A DNA stretch of 64,000 nucleotides from Bacteroidales bacterium (GTDB lineage Bacteria; Bacteroidota; Bacteroidia; Bacteroidales; JAIOZK01), in assembly GCA_021738625.1 (NCBI GenBank), contig JAIPBS010000011.1, positions 1 through 64,000 on the forward strand, written 5' to 3'. Positions 15,961 to 24,886 of this stretch are shown here, one piece after another. A program made the position numbers and the translations under genes. Numbering within the stretch: the stretch's first letter is position 1; the number at the start of each line of letters is the position of its first letter. Under the pieces are notes generated by a model. That model saw nothing but the letters and a program-made list of their open reading frames with translations. It had not been told where the DNA came from and searched no databases.

Positions 15961-17847
15961 ATGAAACAAGGATTTGTTTTTTTTCTGATTGCTTTTGTCT
16001 TTTCGGGTTTGAATGGAAGCGGTCAAATAGATACCATTACCAAACAGCAGTGTTTGGGAACAACCGGAAATGATATACCTTATGGTATCGCCAAAACAGG
16101 AAACAAATACTTTTATTCTATCCTGGTAAGCAGCGAGGATAGCGCTTTAACAAATTATCATGGAATGGCTGATTCATGGATTGTTTGCGCCGATAGCTCA
16201 GGCCATATTATATGGGAAAAATGTTATGGAGGAACTGATGGAGACAGACCGGAAAAAATTATTCCCATTGATTCATGCAGTCTTTATTTGTTTAACATAT
16301 CAGATTCTTTTGATGGTGATGTACAAAACGGCAAAGATGCTAGCTTTTGGATTGTCAAAATTGATACTTCGGGAAAAATTATCTGGGAAAACAGTTATGG
16401 AAACCGATCATGTTATCCACGAGATGCCATATTAACACCCGATAATGGCCTTTTGATAATGGGACGCATCATGTATGCCGGAGGGGATGTGAGCGTTTAT
16501 TATGGAAGAAATGACATATGGCTGTGCAAGATCGATTCGCTAGGCAACATTCAGTGGGAGAAAACATATGGCAACCAGGGGCAGGATAATGCAATCAAGT
16601 TGATACTCACCTCCGATTCCACCTATATGTTTATAGGGGGGCATTACGAAAGCGGAGGCATGATCCAGTGCGAAGATATGGGTAGCGACGGGGCTGATGT
16701 TTGGATCGTTGAGCTGGACATGAACGGTGAGATGATACGAGAGTATTGCTATGGAGGAAGCCATAATGATCTTGGGGAAGCTATAATCGAAACGGAAAAT
16801 GGTTATTTTTTTGTTGGCTCCACGAACTCCGACGACGGGGATGTAACCGGTCTGCATGGATTGCCGGGTAACTATTCGGATATTTGGGCCTGTAGGATTA
16901 CCCGTAAAGGACAAATCATATGGCAAAGGTGTCTTGGAGGTAGCTCTAGCGAATATGGGGTTTATACCACCCAAACCCAGGACAGCGGGTTCATCGTGAT
17001 GGGCAATACCACATCGCACAATGGTGATGTCAGCGGGAATCATTCCGTACAGGGACGTATGGACATTTGGGTGGTTAAGTTGAGCAAGGATGGCCAGCTT
17101 GAATGGGAGCATTGTTTCGGTGGCTATGGGTATGACAGGTTCTATGGAATTCATACGGTTTTGAAAAAAAGCGATTACAATTATGTGTTGGCGGCACAGT
17201 CCTATTCGGCCTCTTTTGATGTTACCTGCGATTTATACGGGATACAGGACAGCGATGCCTGGATCATTGAAATCAAAGACTGCCTGTTTCATGCGCCTCA
17301 TATTCCTGAAATACCATCGGGTCCGGACAGCCTATGCCACACAACCGACTCCACAAGCACCTATTCAATCGGCCCTGCTGCAAATGCCTGGGGCTATGAA
17401 TGGGATATAGCGCCGGATGAGGCCGGTACAGTTACAGAAGATTCCCTTTTTGCCTATGTCAACTGGAACCGGCAATACGAAGGAGAAGTGGAAATTTCAG
17501 CAAGAAGCTTTAACGATTGCGGTGAATCGGACTGGTCGGAAGCAAAAAAGACCTGGGTTTATAATTGTGTAGGTGTTGAAGAATTATCTGCCGGAGGATT
17601 TAAACTTCTGGTGTACCCCAATCCTGCTAAAGAAAAAGTGATCTTTGAAATTGCCCATAAGGACACAGGAATAACCACAACAAATAATTTGAAATTGATT
17701 GTCCGGGATATTTATGGAAGAATCGTGCATAAGACAAACATTCGAGACCGGCAGATATGGGACACCCGATCTGTTAAAGCCGGCATTTATTTTTATACCC
17801 TAATCTCGAACGGATTTTCTAAATCCGGGAAACTTGTTGTAAATTAG
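15961..17847 (+). CDS. Secreted repeat (propeller-like) protein with T9SS type A sorting domain, copy 2
   Basis: 628 residues with the same plan as its upstream neighbour: signal peptide (1-22), about seven DGD / D.W.VK.D / I.W...GG repeats, an Ig/PKD-like domain and a type A CTD ending SGKLVVN. Blades 1-7 differ from copy 1 at many positions, while the last ~170 codons are almost the same, which points to gene conversion or a recent exchange of the export module. A REP palindrome follows at 17854. Surface protein of unknown ligand. Confidence 0.85.
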   Translation: MKQGFVFFLIAFVFSGLNGSGQIDTITKQQCLGTTGNDIPYGIAKTGNKYFYSILVSSEDSALTNYHGMADSWIVCADSSGHIIWEKCYGGTDGDRPEKIIPIDSCSLYLFNISDSFDGDVQNGKDASFWIVKIDTSGKIIWENSYGNRSCYPRDAILTPDNGLLIMGRIMYAGGDVSVYYGRNDIWLCKIDSLGNIQWEKTYGNQGQDNAIKLILTSDSTYMFIGGHYESGGMIQCEDMGSDGADVWIVELDMNGEMIREYCYGGSHNDLGEAIIETENGYFFVGSTNSDDGDVTGLHGLPGNYSDIWACRITRKGQIIWQRCLGGSSSEYGVYTTQTQDSGFIVMGNTTSHNGDVSGNHSVQGRMDIWVVKLSKDGQLEWEHCFGGYGYDRFYGIHTVLKKSDYNYVLAAQSYSASFDVTCDLYGIQDSDAWIIEIKDCLFHAPHIPEIPSGPDSLCHTTDSTSTYSIGPAANAWGYEWDIAPDEAGTVTEDSLFAYVNWNRQYEGEVEISARSFNDCGESDWSEAKKTWVYNCVGVEELSAGGFKLLVYPNPAKEKVIFEIAHKDTGITTTNNLKLIVRDIYGRIVHKTNIRDRQIWDTRSVKAGIYFYTLISNGFSKSGKLVVN

Positions 17848-17853
17848 ATACCC

Positions 17854-17885
17854 TTGCAGAGACGCCCAAATTGGGCGTCTCTACG
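17854..17885. repeat. REP-like palindrome, copy 3
   Basis: GAGACGCCC (17859-17867) and GGGCGTCTC (17873-17881) around AAATT, six bases after the stop of the T9SS gene. Shares its TTGCA prefix and CTACG suffix with copy 2 at 12821. As a hairpin directly behind a stop codon it may act as a terminator or mRNA 3' stabiliser. Confidence 0.85.
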
Positions 17886-17978
17886 TGCGTTGGTCAGGCG
17901 ATCACACCTCCTTTTGTGAAATCAACATTTTTTAAAGGCACGGATGGGGACGTCCACGCCAGTATGGGGATGTACACC

Positions 17979-18007
17979 TGGATATTCGAAATTGGAATTG
18001 AATATCC
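17979..18007. repeat. AT-rich imperfect hairpin in the 17.85-18.26 kb intergenic region
   Basis: GGATATTC...AATT and AATT..ATATCC form an imperfect inverted repeat, followed by further variations on ATATCCAATATCGAATGTTCAATT. It belongs to the class of ATATTGAATATTCAA-like intergenic repeats. The rest of this 400-bp gap holds REP copy 3 on the left and the ATTACCAT repeats on the right; no gene is seen. Confidence 0.5.
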
Positions 18008-18144
18008 AATATCGAATGTTCAATTTCCTATGACCAGATTTTTGACCCACGCCCGCAAGTGAACCGATCAATTGGAAAGTCTTTTGATTAAAGCAAGGCA
18101 GTGGGCGATTCATCGGACAGGTAGCTCTCCATTACTCCAATCCA

Positions 18145-18189
18145 TAAATTACCATCAATTACAATGAATTACCATTAATTACCATGAAC
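18145..18189 (+). repeat. AATTACCAT tandem repeat, left copy of an inverted pair
   Basis: Four to five degenerate copies of AATTACCAT/AATTACAAT in a row. The reverse complement of the same pattern is found at 21041-21086, so the pair flanks the type B CTD gene at 18261-20933 in inverted orientation. Confidence 0.6.
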
Positions 18190-18260
18190 TATCTCCCTCA
18201 CCATCCCAAATTAGTGTAAATCATAATCAAATACCATTCGTGCATCCCTGGCTATCCATT

Positions 18261-20933
18261 TTACAGCACCACCACAACTCCACGCTCTTTACCAATTCCC
18301 GCACCCCTTCCGGCAATAACATATTCCAGCACCCACACATAGGTTCCCTGTGCGGCGCCGTCGGCTTCCCAGCCTTCATAGGGATCAATGGTTTCGAAGA
18401 GCAATTGTCCCCAGCGGCTGAAAATGCTGAGGCGATAGCTGCTGAACTCGCAGTTGGTAACGGGTTTGAAAAGGTCGTTGAGGCCGTCCCTGTTGGGCGA
18501 GAAGGCATTGGGGAAAGCAATGCCGCAATCGGGCTGAGGGGCCTGGTAGCTGATAAGGATGGTGTCGCTTGCGCTGCCGCAGTCGTTGCTCAGCTCAACA
18601 TAATAAGTGCCGGCGGTGTCGGCCGTGAAGTTTGCTGCGGTGGAGCCGTTCTGCCAGAGGTATTCCGAGCCGGGGAAGGAAGCCTCCAGCAGAATGCTTT
18701 GCCCGGGCTGCAAGATGGTATCCGGCCCCAGGTCCACTTCGGGCAATGGGTTCACGGCAAGTTCCGTGCTGATCAGGCTGTCGCAGCCCCAGATGCTTTG
18801 CAGGCTTTCGTTGTAGGTGCCGGCCTGGCTCTGCCAACTGCCGGCCAGCCAAACGGAATCCCCCTCGCAAATGGCGGTATCATGCTGCATATCATAAACG
18901 GGATCGACCAGCAGCTCTGTGATGGTGATGCTGTCGCAGCCGGCCACCGACTGGTTGGTGTCGTAGTAGGTTCCCGCCTGCTTCTGCCATCCGCCCTGCA
19001 AATAAACCGAATCGTCCTGGCAGATGGAAAAATCATAGTATGCATGGATGGTTTCGCTCACGAGCAGCTCCGTGGTCAGGGTGCTGTCGCAGCCGAATAC
19101 TGTCTGGTAAATATCGGTAAAAGTTCCGCTTTCGCTTTGCCATGCCCCTTGCAGGAAAACAGAATCGCCTTCACAGATCTCCATATCCCTGTATATATTA
19201 AAGGTATCCCTAACCATCAGTGCTGTTTGGATTACACTGTCGCAGCCGTGTATGCTGCTGAGGGTATCGTAATAGTTCCCGCCTTGTTTTTGCCATTCGC
19301 CTTGCAGGTAGATGGAATCCCCCCGGCAGATTTCCGTTTGCTGCTCCTGGAAATACTCTGGGTAAAATTGCAGGATGATACTGTCGCTGGCAGAACATCC
19401 GTTCTGGTTGGTCACTTCCACCCAGTACAATCCGGCAGTGTCGGTGGAGATGGTTTGCAGGGTATCACCCGTGTTCCAAACATAGCCTTGCATGCCGGGG
19501 CCGGCATCCAGTTCCACGGAAGTATCTCCGCAAAGGGAAAGATCATCCCCCAGGTTGACTTCCGGCAATTCGAAAACGCTCACATATTTGCGCACATCTT
19601 CGGTGGTATCCCTGAAATAAGCGGTCATGCTGACCTGGTAAAAACCGGGCGAGCTAAACACATGGGTGGGATCGAACAGGGTGGAGGTGTTCTGGCTGCC
19701 CGAGGCCGGATCACCGAAGTTCCACAGCACCGAATCGGGGGTGCGGGAGGAGTTTTCGTAAAACTGTGTGGGCTCGCCGAAGCAGCTTACGATAAAGGTG
19801 AAATCCGCCCCGATGTTGAAGATGGATTGTATGAAAGGCGGCAGGCCCGCGCCGGCCAACCTCAACTCGAGGTAAATGGCGTCTTTTTCAAAGTCACAGC
19901 CGCTGCCCGGTTCATTCGGGTTGTTGATGCGGGCCAGATAGAGGCGTGCCGTGCCGGCAATGTATATGCGGCCGTCGGGAGCCAGTTGCAGAGCGTCCAT
20001 CCAATAGTTCTCCGAAAAGTTGACTTCGGTCCTGGAGTCCAAAATTTCCTGCGGGCTGCCGGCAGTGAGGTCATACTGGTAAAGATAGCTGTTGATCAGC
20101 CCGCCGCTGGCCGTAACGTAAAGCACTTTGCTGTCGGGGGAGAACTCGATGCCGTATGGTTTGGGTTCATAATCATCATCAAGGATGGCATTGCTTACCA
20201 GCCCGGTTTCGTCGTCAAAGTCAAAGATCTCGACCGTCTGGCTGAAATGATTGGCTTTGGCAATTTTGGTGCCGTCGGGAGATGCCTTCAGATAGCCTGC
20301 CGCGTCGATCATATTGCCGGTGATCACCTTGCCCAGGCTGCTGATCACCGGGTTGTTGACGTCCACCCCGGAAGCGCTCACTTCATAGGCATAAAAGGAA
20401 TTGGTGTTGTATTCATGGGAGATCACCCAGAAGCCGTCGCCTGCGTTTTTTACAGCGGTCACCTTTTCGCAGGCCAGGGGCAGCATTTCAACATTTTTCT
20501 CGGAGCTGACCACATCGCCCAGGCCTCCATCCAGCTCCATATCCACCAGGGAATATTGCAGGCCGTTTTGCAGCTCGTTTTCTTCGGCGTCCACCGTAAA
20601 GATATAATAGTAACGATCGGATTCAGGCCTGGGGACAATGATGGCCGACTGGGTGCTGGAGAAATTCCCATTCAGGTTGATGCCGTTGGGCATTTGTTCA
20701 TGCTCCCGGTTCCAGACTTTGGAACCGTCGGTATAAAACAACAAATTACCCTCCTCATCCGAAATGGCCGAAGAGCCTTCCCAGGTGAGCAGGGCGCCGT
20801 CGGTGACGGCCACCGGATCGCCACCTGAAAAATCCAGACCGGCAAACTCCCCGAAGTACCAGTGGTCGGCGATGGTTTGCGACCAGGCCAGGACAGGTGT
20901 CAGCAGCAGCAGGATGAGCAATTGTTTTTTCAT
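18261..20933 (-). CDS. Large secreted protein with PKD domain, GCDS repeats and T9SS type B (gliding-type) C-terminal domain, copy 1
   Basis: 890 residues from ATG 20933. Signal peptide (1-19); a propeller-like region (about 25-365) with WYFGEFAGLDFSGG, EGNLLFYTDGSKVWN and SPDG motifs; a PKD-type domain (about 375-450, VLWNFGDPASGS); an Ig-like segment with LGDDLSLCGDTSVELDAG; about four ~50-residue repeats of the form ICEGDSVFLQG.W....GTY.D......GCDS...TEL.V; and a CHU_C/gliding-type CTD with FPNAFSPNRDGLNDLFKP and a VVVL end. Type B CTD proteins are exported by T9SS and often hold to the cell or glycans. Paralogue at 21278. A long frame on the opposite strand is only its shadow. Confidence 0.88.
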   Translation of the reverse strand: MKKQLLILLLLTPVLAWSQTIADHWYFGEFAGLDFSGGDPVAVTDGALLTWEGSSAISDEEGNLLFYTDGSKVWNREHEQMPNGINLNGNFSSTQSAIIVPRPESDRYYYIFTVDAEENELQNGLQYSLVDMELDGGLGDVVSSEKNVEMLPLACEKVTAVKNAGDGFWVISHEYNTNSFYAYEVSASGVDVNNPVISSLGKVITGNMIDAAGYLKASPDGTKIAKANHFSQTVEIFDFDDETGLVSNAILDDDYEPKPYGIEFSPDSKVLYVTASGGLINSYLYQYDLTAGSPQEILDSRTEVNFSENYWMDALQLAPDGRIYIAGTARLYLARINNPNEPGSGCDFEKDAIYLELRLAGAGLPPFIQSIFNIGADFTFIVSCFGEPTQFYENSSRTPDSVLWNFGDPASGSQNTSTLFDPTHVFSSPGFYQVSMTAYFRDTTEDVRKYVSVFELPEVNLGDDLSLCGDTSVELDAGPGMQGYVWNTGDTLQTISTDTAGLYWVEVTNQNGCSASDSIILQFYPEYFQEQQTEICRGDSIYLQGEWQKQGGNYYDTLSSIHGCDSVIQTALMVRDTFNIYRDMEICEGDSVFLQGAWQSESGTFTDIYQTVFGCDSTLTTELLVSETIHAYYDFSICQDDSVYLQGGWQKQAGTYYDTNQSVAGCDSITITELLVDPVYDMQHDTAICEGDSVWLAGSWQSQAGTYNESLQSIWGCDSLISTELAVNPLPEVDLGPDTILQPGQSILLEASFPGSEYLWQNGSTAANFTADTAGTYYVELSNDCGSASDTILISYQAPQPDCGIAFPNAFSPNRDGLNDLFKPVTNCEFSSYRLSIFSRWGQLLFETIDPYEGWEADGAAQGTYVWVLEYVIAGRGAGIGKERGVVVVL

Positions 20934-21040
20934 GGTGAACAAGTGGTTTCTTTTTCCGGTAAAACAAAAGTAAGGAATTGAAGAATGGAAGCCACGGATT
21001 CACGAATAATTTTGATTCTGCATAACACGAGTGTGGGAGG

Positions 21041-21086
21041 TAGTTAATAGTAATTCATGGTAATTGATTGTAATTTATTGTAATGA
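21041..21086 (-). repeat. AATTACCAT tandem repeat, right copy of an inverted pair
   Basis: On the minus strand this reads as the same ATTACAATCAATTACCATGAATTACT pattern (shown here in part) as 18145-18189. Between it and the next gene lies a second small repeat of TTATACCTGTATACCTCTATACC type (about 21108-21138). The remainder of the 340-bp gap has no gene. Confidence 0.55.
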
Positions 21087-21277
21087 GGTTGGCTCAGAAA
21101 ATCCCTTATAACCTTATACCTGTATACCTCTATACCCTGGTTGGCTGGGAAATGGAAGCGTTGGAGTGCTGAAGTACTTGAGTGATGGGGAGCATACAGC
21201 AACCTAAAATCATGAGATTAGCCTCCGGTTTCATCCATGGGGTAGAGATGAAAGAGATTGTTAGCCAGTTATCAAAG

Positions 21278-23962
21278 CTATCGCAGCACCACCACAGTTC
21301 CTTTCAGTTGCCGGGTAAATTCGTCGCCGCTGCGGCTGCTGTATTCCAGAACAAATGCGTAAGCTCCTGCCGGAACAGCTTTACCGCCGGCTGATCCGTC
21401 CCAGGCTTGCAGGGGATTGTCCGCATGAAAAATTTGCTTTCCCCATCTGTCGTAAATCCAAAGATTGTATTGAAAAGATTCGCATTCCATCACCGGCAGG
21501 AACACATCGTTCAAGCCGTCTCCGTTAGGCGTGAAGGCATTGGGCATGCGCAGCTCACATTCGACCGCACCGCCATTTTCATCATCGTATTCAACAACTA
21601 TGGTATCCGAGGCGAACCCACAAAGGTTGCTCACAAGTACATGGTAGGTTCCGGGCATGTCCACATAATACTGCGGATTGTCCGATTCGTCCTGCCATAA
21701 GTATTCCGCTCCCGGGAAGAAAGCATCCAGCAATAAAGTTTCTCCCTGTTGCAAAAGTGTATCATGACCGAGATTTACTTGCGGTATTGGATATACCTCC
21801 AGGCTGGTGGTGATCAGGCTGTCGCAGCCGGAGATGGTTTGAAATGCATCATAATACACACCTTCTTCCTGCCGGTATTCACCGCCAAGCAAAATGGAAT
21901 CGCCTGCGCATATGCCGATATCCTGCAGAATATCATACACCTCATTAACGAATAGTTCGGTGATGGTGATGCTGTCGCATCTGAAAGCGGACTGGGCGGT
22001 ATCGTAGTATATCCCTGCTTCGTGCCGGTAATCGCCCTGCAGGAAAATACTATCGCCCATGCAGATCGAGCTTTCCATGTTTGTGTGTATGACTGCACTC
22101 ACTGTCAAACCGGTAACAACCGTGCTGTCGCAGGCCAGCTGGCTTTGAAAAATATCGGTATAGCTTCCTGTTTGTGTTTGCCACTCCCCTTGCAGGAAAA
22201 CCGAATCGCCATCGCATATCTCCATTTTCTGATAAACCAGAAAAGTGTCCCGTACCGCCAGGTTGGTTTGCAGTATGCTGTCGCAGCCGTAAACAGTGCT
22301 CATCGAATCAGAATACACACCGCTTTCTTTTTGCCATTCATCCTGCAAATAAACCGAGTCGCCAAAGCAAATGGAGGTATCGTGGCTGATCAAATAGTTT
22401 TGATTGAATTGGATCATGATACTGTCTCTGTCAGCACAGCCATCTGGGGTTTCCACTTCCACCCAGTAGAGGCCGGAAGTGTCGGCTTGCAGTGTTTGGG
22501 TGACTTCTCCATTCTGCCACAAATAGGAAGCAAAGCCCGAACCCGGATCCAGGATAATGCTGTTGCCGTTGCAGAGGGATGTATCGTTGCCAAGGTCGAT
22601 TTCAGGACTTTCATGAATACTGATGAATTTGCTAACTGCATCTGTGGTGTCGCGAAAAAAAGCTGTCAATTTTACCTGGAATATCCCGCTGGAAGTAAAC
22701 ATATGAGAGGGATTGAATAATTTGGAAGTATTTAAACTTCCCGAAGCCGGGTCACCAAAATCCCAAAAAACCGAATCCGGCTCCCGGCTGCAATCTTGCT
22801 GAAAATAGGTTAATTCTCCAACACATACTCCCTGATAGGTAAAGTCGGAATTAATATAATATATTGACTGGGGAAGCTGCGGCAATCCTATATGGGCCAG
22901 TCCTCCTTCAAGAAAAATAACATCTTTTACATAATTACAACCGGCTCCAATAATATGCGGGTAATTGATCCTGTCAATATATTCTCGCATGGTACCGGTA
23001 GCGTATATTTTGAAATCAGGTGCAAGCTGCAAACCGGTAATCCCGTATTCTTCCGTATAAATAAGACTGATCCTGGAGTCGAGAATTTCCTGCGGATTCC
23101 CCGAAGCAAGGTTATATTGAAGAATTTCTCCTTTAAGCAACCCATGGTCTCTTGTAGCATACAATACGCTGCTATTTGATGCAAATGCGATCCCATAGGT
23201 ATAAACCGAATCCGAAAGAAAAAAAGAAAGTTCACCGCTGGCATCATTGAAATGAAACAATTCAAGTGTGCCCAATACATTGGATTTAGCCAATAATGTA
23301 CCGTCAGGACTGACCTTCATATTTCCAGCCGCCTGAATTTCTTCTGTCGTAACCATCCCGCCTGTACTTATTACCGGGCTTCCGGCATCGAAACCATCAA
23401 CGGTTATGGGGTATGCAAAGATTTGATTTGTTCCGAATTTGCTGGTGATCACCCAGTAATCTATACCGTTTGCATGTTTAACAGCTGTTACTTTCTCGCA
23501 AGCATGATACAACACTTCAACATTTTTGTATCCAGGAACCACATCACCCAGTCCGTTATCCAAATTCATATCAACAATGGAATAGCATAAACCTTTAGCA
23601 AGGTGATTTTCCACTGCATCAACTGTAAAAACAAAATATTGATTACTGTTGCCAGGATGGGGTACTATCAAACCAGACATGGTGCTTGAGATATTGCCGT
23701 ATAAGTTTGCGCCATCAGGCATAATCTCATGTTCCATGTTCCAAATCTTAACACCATTGGTGTAAAATAAGAGGTTTCCTTCCTCATCCGATATTGTTGA
23801 ACAGCCTTCCCAGGTGGCAAGTTCACCATTGGTTAAAACCTCAGGTTCGTCACCGGTAAAATGCATGCCGCAATATTCACCGAAATACCAGTAATCTGCA
23901 ATGGTTTGCGACCATGCTAAAGAGGGTATTGCCAGTATTAGGATGAACAAGCATTTTTTCAT
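21278..23962 (-). CDS. Large secreted protein with PKD domain, GCDS repeats and T9SS type B (gliding-type) C-terminal domain, copy 2
   Basis: 894 residues from ATG 23962, same order as its downstream neighbour: signal peptide, WYFGEYCGMHFTGDEPEV propeller-like region, PKD domain with FWDFGDPASGS, LGNDTSLCNGNSIILDPGSG, four GDS-LQG-W....GCDS repeats, a linker, then the type B CTD with MPNAFTPNGDGLNDVFLP and a GTVVVLR end. The CTD starts after an acidic YDDENGG linker absent from copy 1. Overall protein similarity is high, but the DNA is less GC-rich than copy 1, so the duplication is old or one copy has come from elsewhere. Probable surface-exposed adhesive or glycan-binding protein; ligand unknown. 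Confidence 0.88.
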   Translation of the reverse strand: MKKCLFILILAIPSLAWSQTIADYWYFGEYCGMHFTGDEPEVLTNGELATWEGCSTISDEEGNLLFYTNGVKIWNMEHEIMPDGANLYGNISSTMSGLIVPHPGNSNQYFVFTVDAVENHLAKGLCYSIVDMNLDNGLGDVVPGYKNVEVLYHACEKVTAVKHANGIDYWVITSKFGTNQIFAYPITVDGFDAGSPVISTGGMVTTEEIQAAGNMKVSPDGTLLAKSNVLGTLELFHFNDASGELSFFLSDSVYTYGIAFASNSSVLYATRDHGLLKGEILQYNLASGNPQEILDSRISLIYTEEYGITGLQLAPDFKIYATGTMREYIDRINYPHIIGAGCNYVKDVIFLEGGLAHIGLPQLPQSIYYINSDFTYQGVCVGELTYFQQDCSREPDSVFWDFGDPASGSLNTSKLFNPSHMFTSSGIFQVKLTAFFRDTTDAVSKFISIHESPEIDLGNDTSLCNGNSIILDPGSGFASYLWQNGEVTQTLQADTSGLYWVEVETPDGCADRDSIMIQFNQNYLISHDTSICFGDSVYLQDEWQKESGVYSDSMSTVYGCDSILQTNLAVRDTFLVYQKMEICDGDSVFLQGEWQTQTGSYTDIFQSQLACDSTVVTGLTVSAVIHTNMESSICMGDSIFLQGDYRHEAGIYYDTAQSAFRCDSITITELFVNEVYDILQDIGICAGDSILLGGEYRQEEGVYYDAFQTISGCDSLITTSLEVYPIPQVNLGHDTLLQQGETLLLDAFFPGAEYLWQDESDNPQYYVDMPGTYHVLVSNLCGFASDTIVVEYDDENGGAVECELRMPNAFTPNGDGLNDVFLPVMECESFQYNLWIYDRWGKQIFHADNPLQAWDGSAGGKAVPAGAYAFVLEYSSRSGDEFTRQLKGTVVVLR

Positions 23963-24073
23963 GGCTAAGGTTTTATCTCGTGTTGCTTGTAACAAAGATA
24001 GGAAATTAATGAAAAATTCGCTACTACATTAAACTAAGCGCTCCGCGGTTTTTGAATCTGCATTAATTCCGGC

Positions 24074-24514
24074 TCAATTCGTCACGGTCAGGTTAAAACC
24101 GTCGTAATGTGTCTTGTATTGCCGCAGTGACCGGATGGCTGGGCCGTCGAAAGGGGAGCCGTCGAGCATCAGGTAGCGGGAACCGCAACTCGGACAGGTG
24201 ATGAGGGTATTGTCTTCACCCACCTCCACTCTGGCGTCACTTTCAAGCGGATCGAAGGTGCAGGCGCGTTCGTAGGCATAAAAATCGTTTTGTGTGCGGT
24301 GATATATGATGATCCCCCTGTATCCTCCCGTAACATAAGCGTAATTGCCGGGTATGTCCAGGTCGCCGTATTCGACCGATTGCGGATTAATGGTAAAATT
24401 CACATAAACGTACGGGATGTCTTCCTGGTCGCTTTCATTGCAAGAAAAAGAAATGAGTACGGATGAAAAAACCAGCATCCATACAATTAAAGGCCGCTTT
24501 TTGGTGTTTAACAT
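24074..24514 (-). CDS. Lipoprotein with a Rieske-like fold lacking the cluster histidines
   Basis: 146 residues; lipobox SFSC at about 22-25. The middle and end follow the Rieske order seen in Bacteroidetes relatives: YAYERACTFDP, ITCPSCGSRYLMLDGSPFDGPA and a final RSLRQYKTHYDG. In a true [2Fe-2S] Rieske protein the two boxes are C-x-H and C-x-x-H. Here they read C-T-F and C-P-S-C, so both histidines are gone while cysteines remain. It may bind another metal, form a disulfide, or serve only as a fold. The gene is divergent from the small lipoprotein at 24584. Confidence 0.65.
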   Translation of the reverse strand: MLNTKKRPLIVWMLVFSSVLISFSCNESDQEDIPYVYVNFTINPQSVEYGDLDIPGNYAYVTGGYRGIIIYHRTQNDFYAYERACTFDPLESDARVEVGEDNTLITCPSCGSRYLMLDGSPFDGPAIRSLRQYKTHYDGFNLTVTN

Positions 24515-24583
24515 TCAAACTATTTTAAAGCATAACGACAGGTGTATTTAAATATTTCGGTTTGAATTCGCTAAATTCGTCCG

Positions 24584-24871
24584 GTGAACGATATGAGAGA
24601 TCCTAAAGCATTATATTTTTTGATAATCGCTCTTGTTGCGGTGTCACTTTCATCCTGTTCGCTTATGGAGAAAGTTGGATTGCGTGACGGTACGAGGAAA
24701 AATGAAGTGGCACAACAGGAAACTTCCATCGATATGAAAGAGGCCCGGAAAGCGCACTTTGAGCGTCAAAGTGAAAATACCCGGCGTATGATGAAGGAAT
24801 CCAGGAAGCGTTCCAGGAAACTCAATCGATCAAGGGGAAGATCATGGATTGAGCGTTTTCTCGGACTTTGA
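24584..24871 (+). CDS. Small lipoprotein with basic C-terminal tail
   Basis: 95 residues. Signal peptide with lipobox LSSC (Cys about 25), then a strongly charged, probably helical tail rich in Lys and Arg (ESRKRSRKLNRSRGRS) and ending IERFLGL. No family recognised. It ends 15 bases before the propeller kinase gene and is co-directional, so both may be transcribed together and the lipoprotein could be an accessory of the sensor. The GTG/ATG choice near the start is uncertain because no clear ribosome site is visible. Confidence 0.6.
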   Translation: MNDMRDPKALYFLIIALVAVSLSSCSLMEKVGLRDGTRKNEVAQQETSIDMKEARKAHFERQSENTRRMMKESRKRSRKLNRSRGRSWIERFLGL

Positions 24872-24886
24872 TTAGAATTCATTTGC

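Noticed and set aside
18240-20828. Long 862-codon plus-strand frame opposite the type B CTD gene
   Set aside because: Low-complexity, alanine/glycine/valine-rich translation without domains. It mirrors the GC-rich codon pattern of the clearly homologous minus-strand gene, which has a signal peptide, PKD and CTD.
18145-21086. Inverted repeats considered as an insertion sequence
   Set aside because: No transposase between them and the repeats are internally tandem and AT-rich, unlike IS ends.
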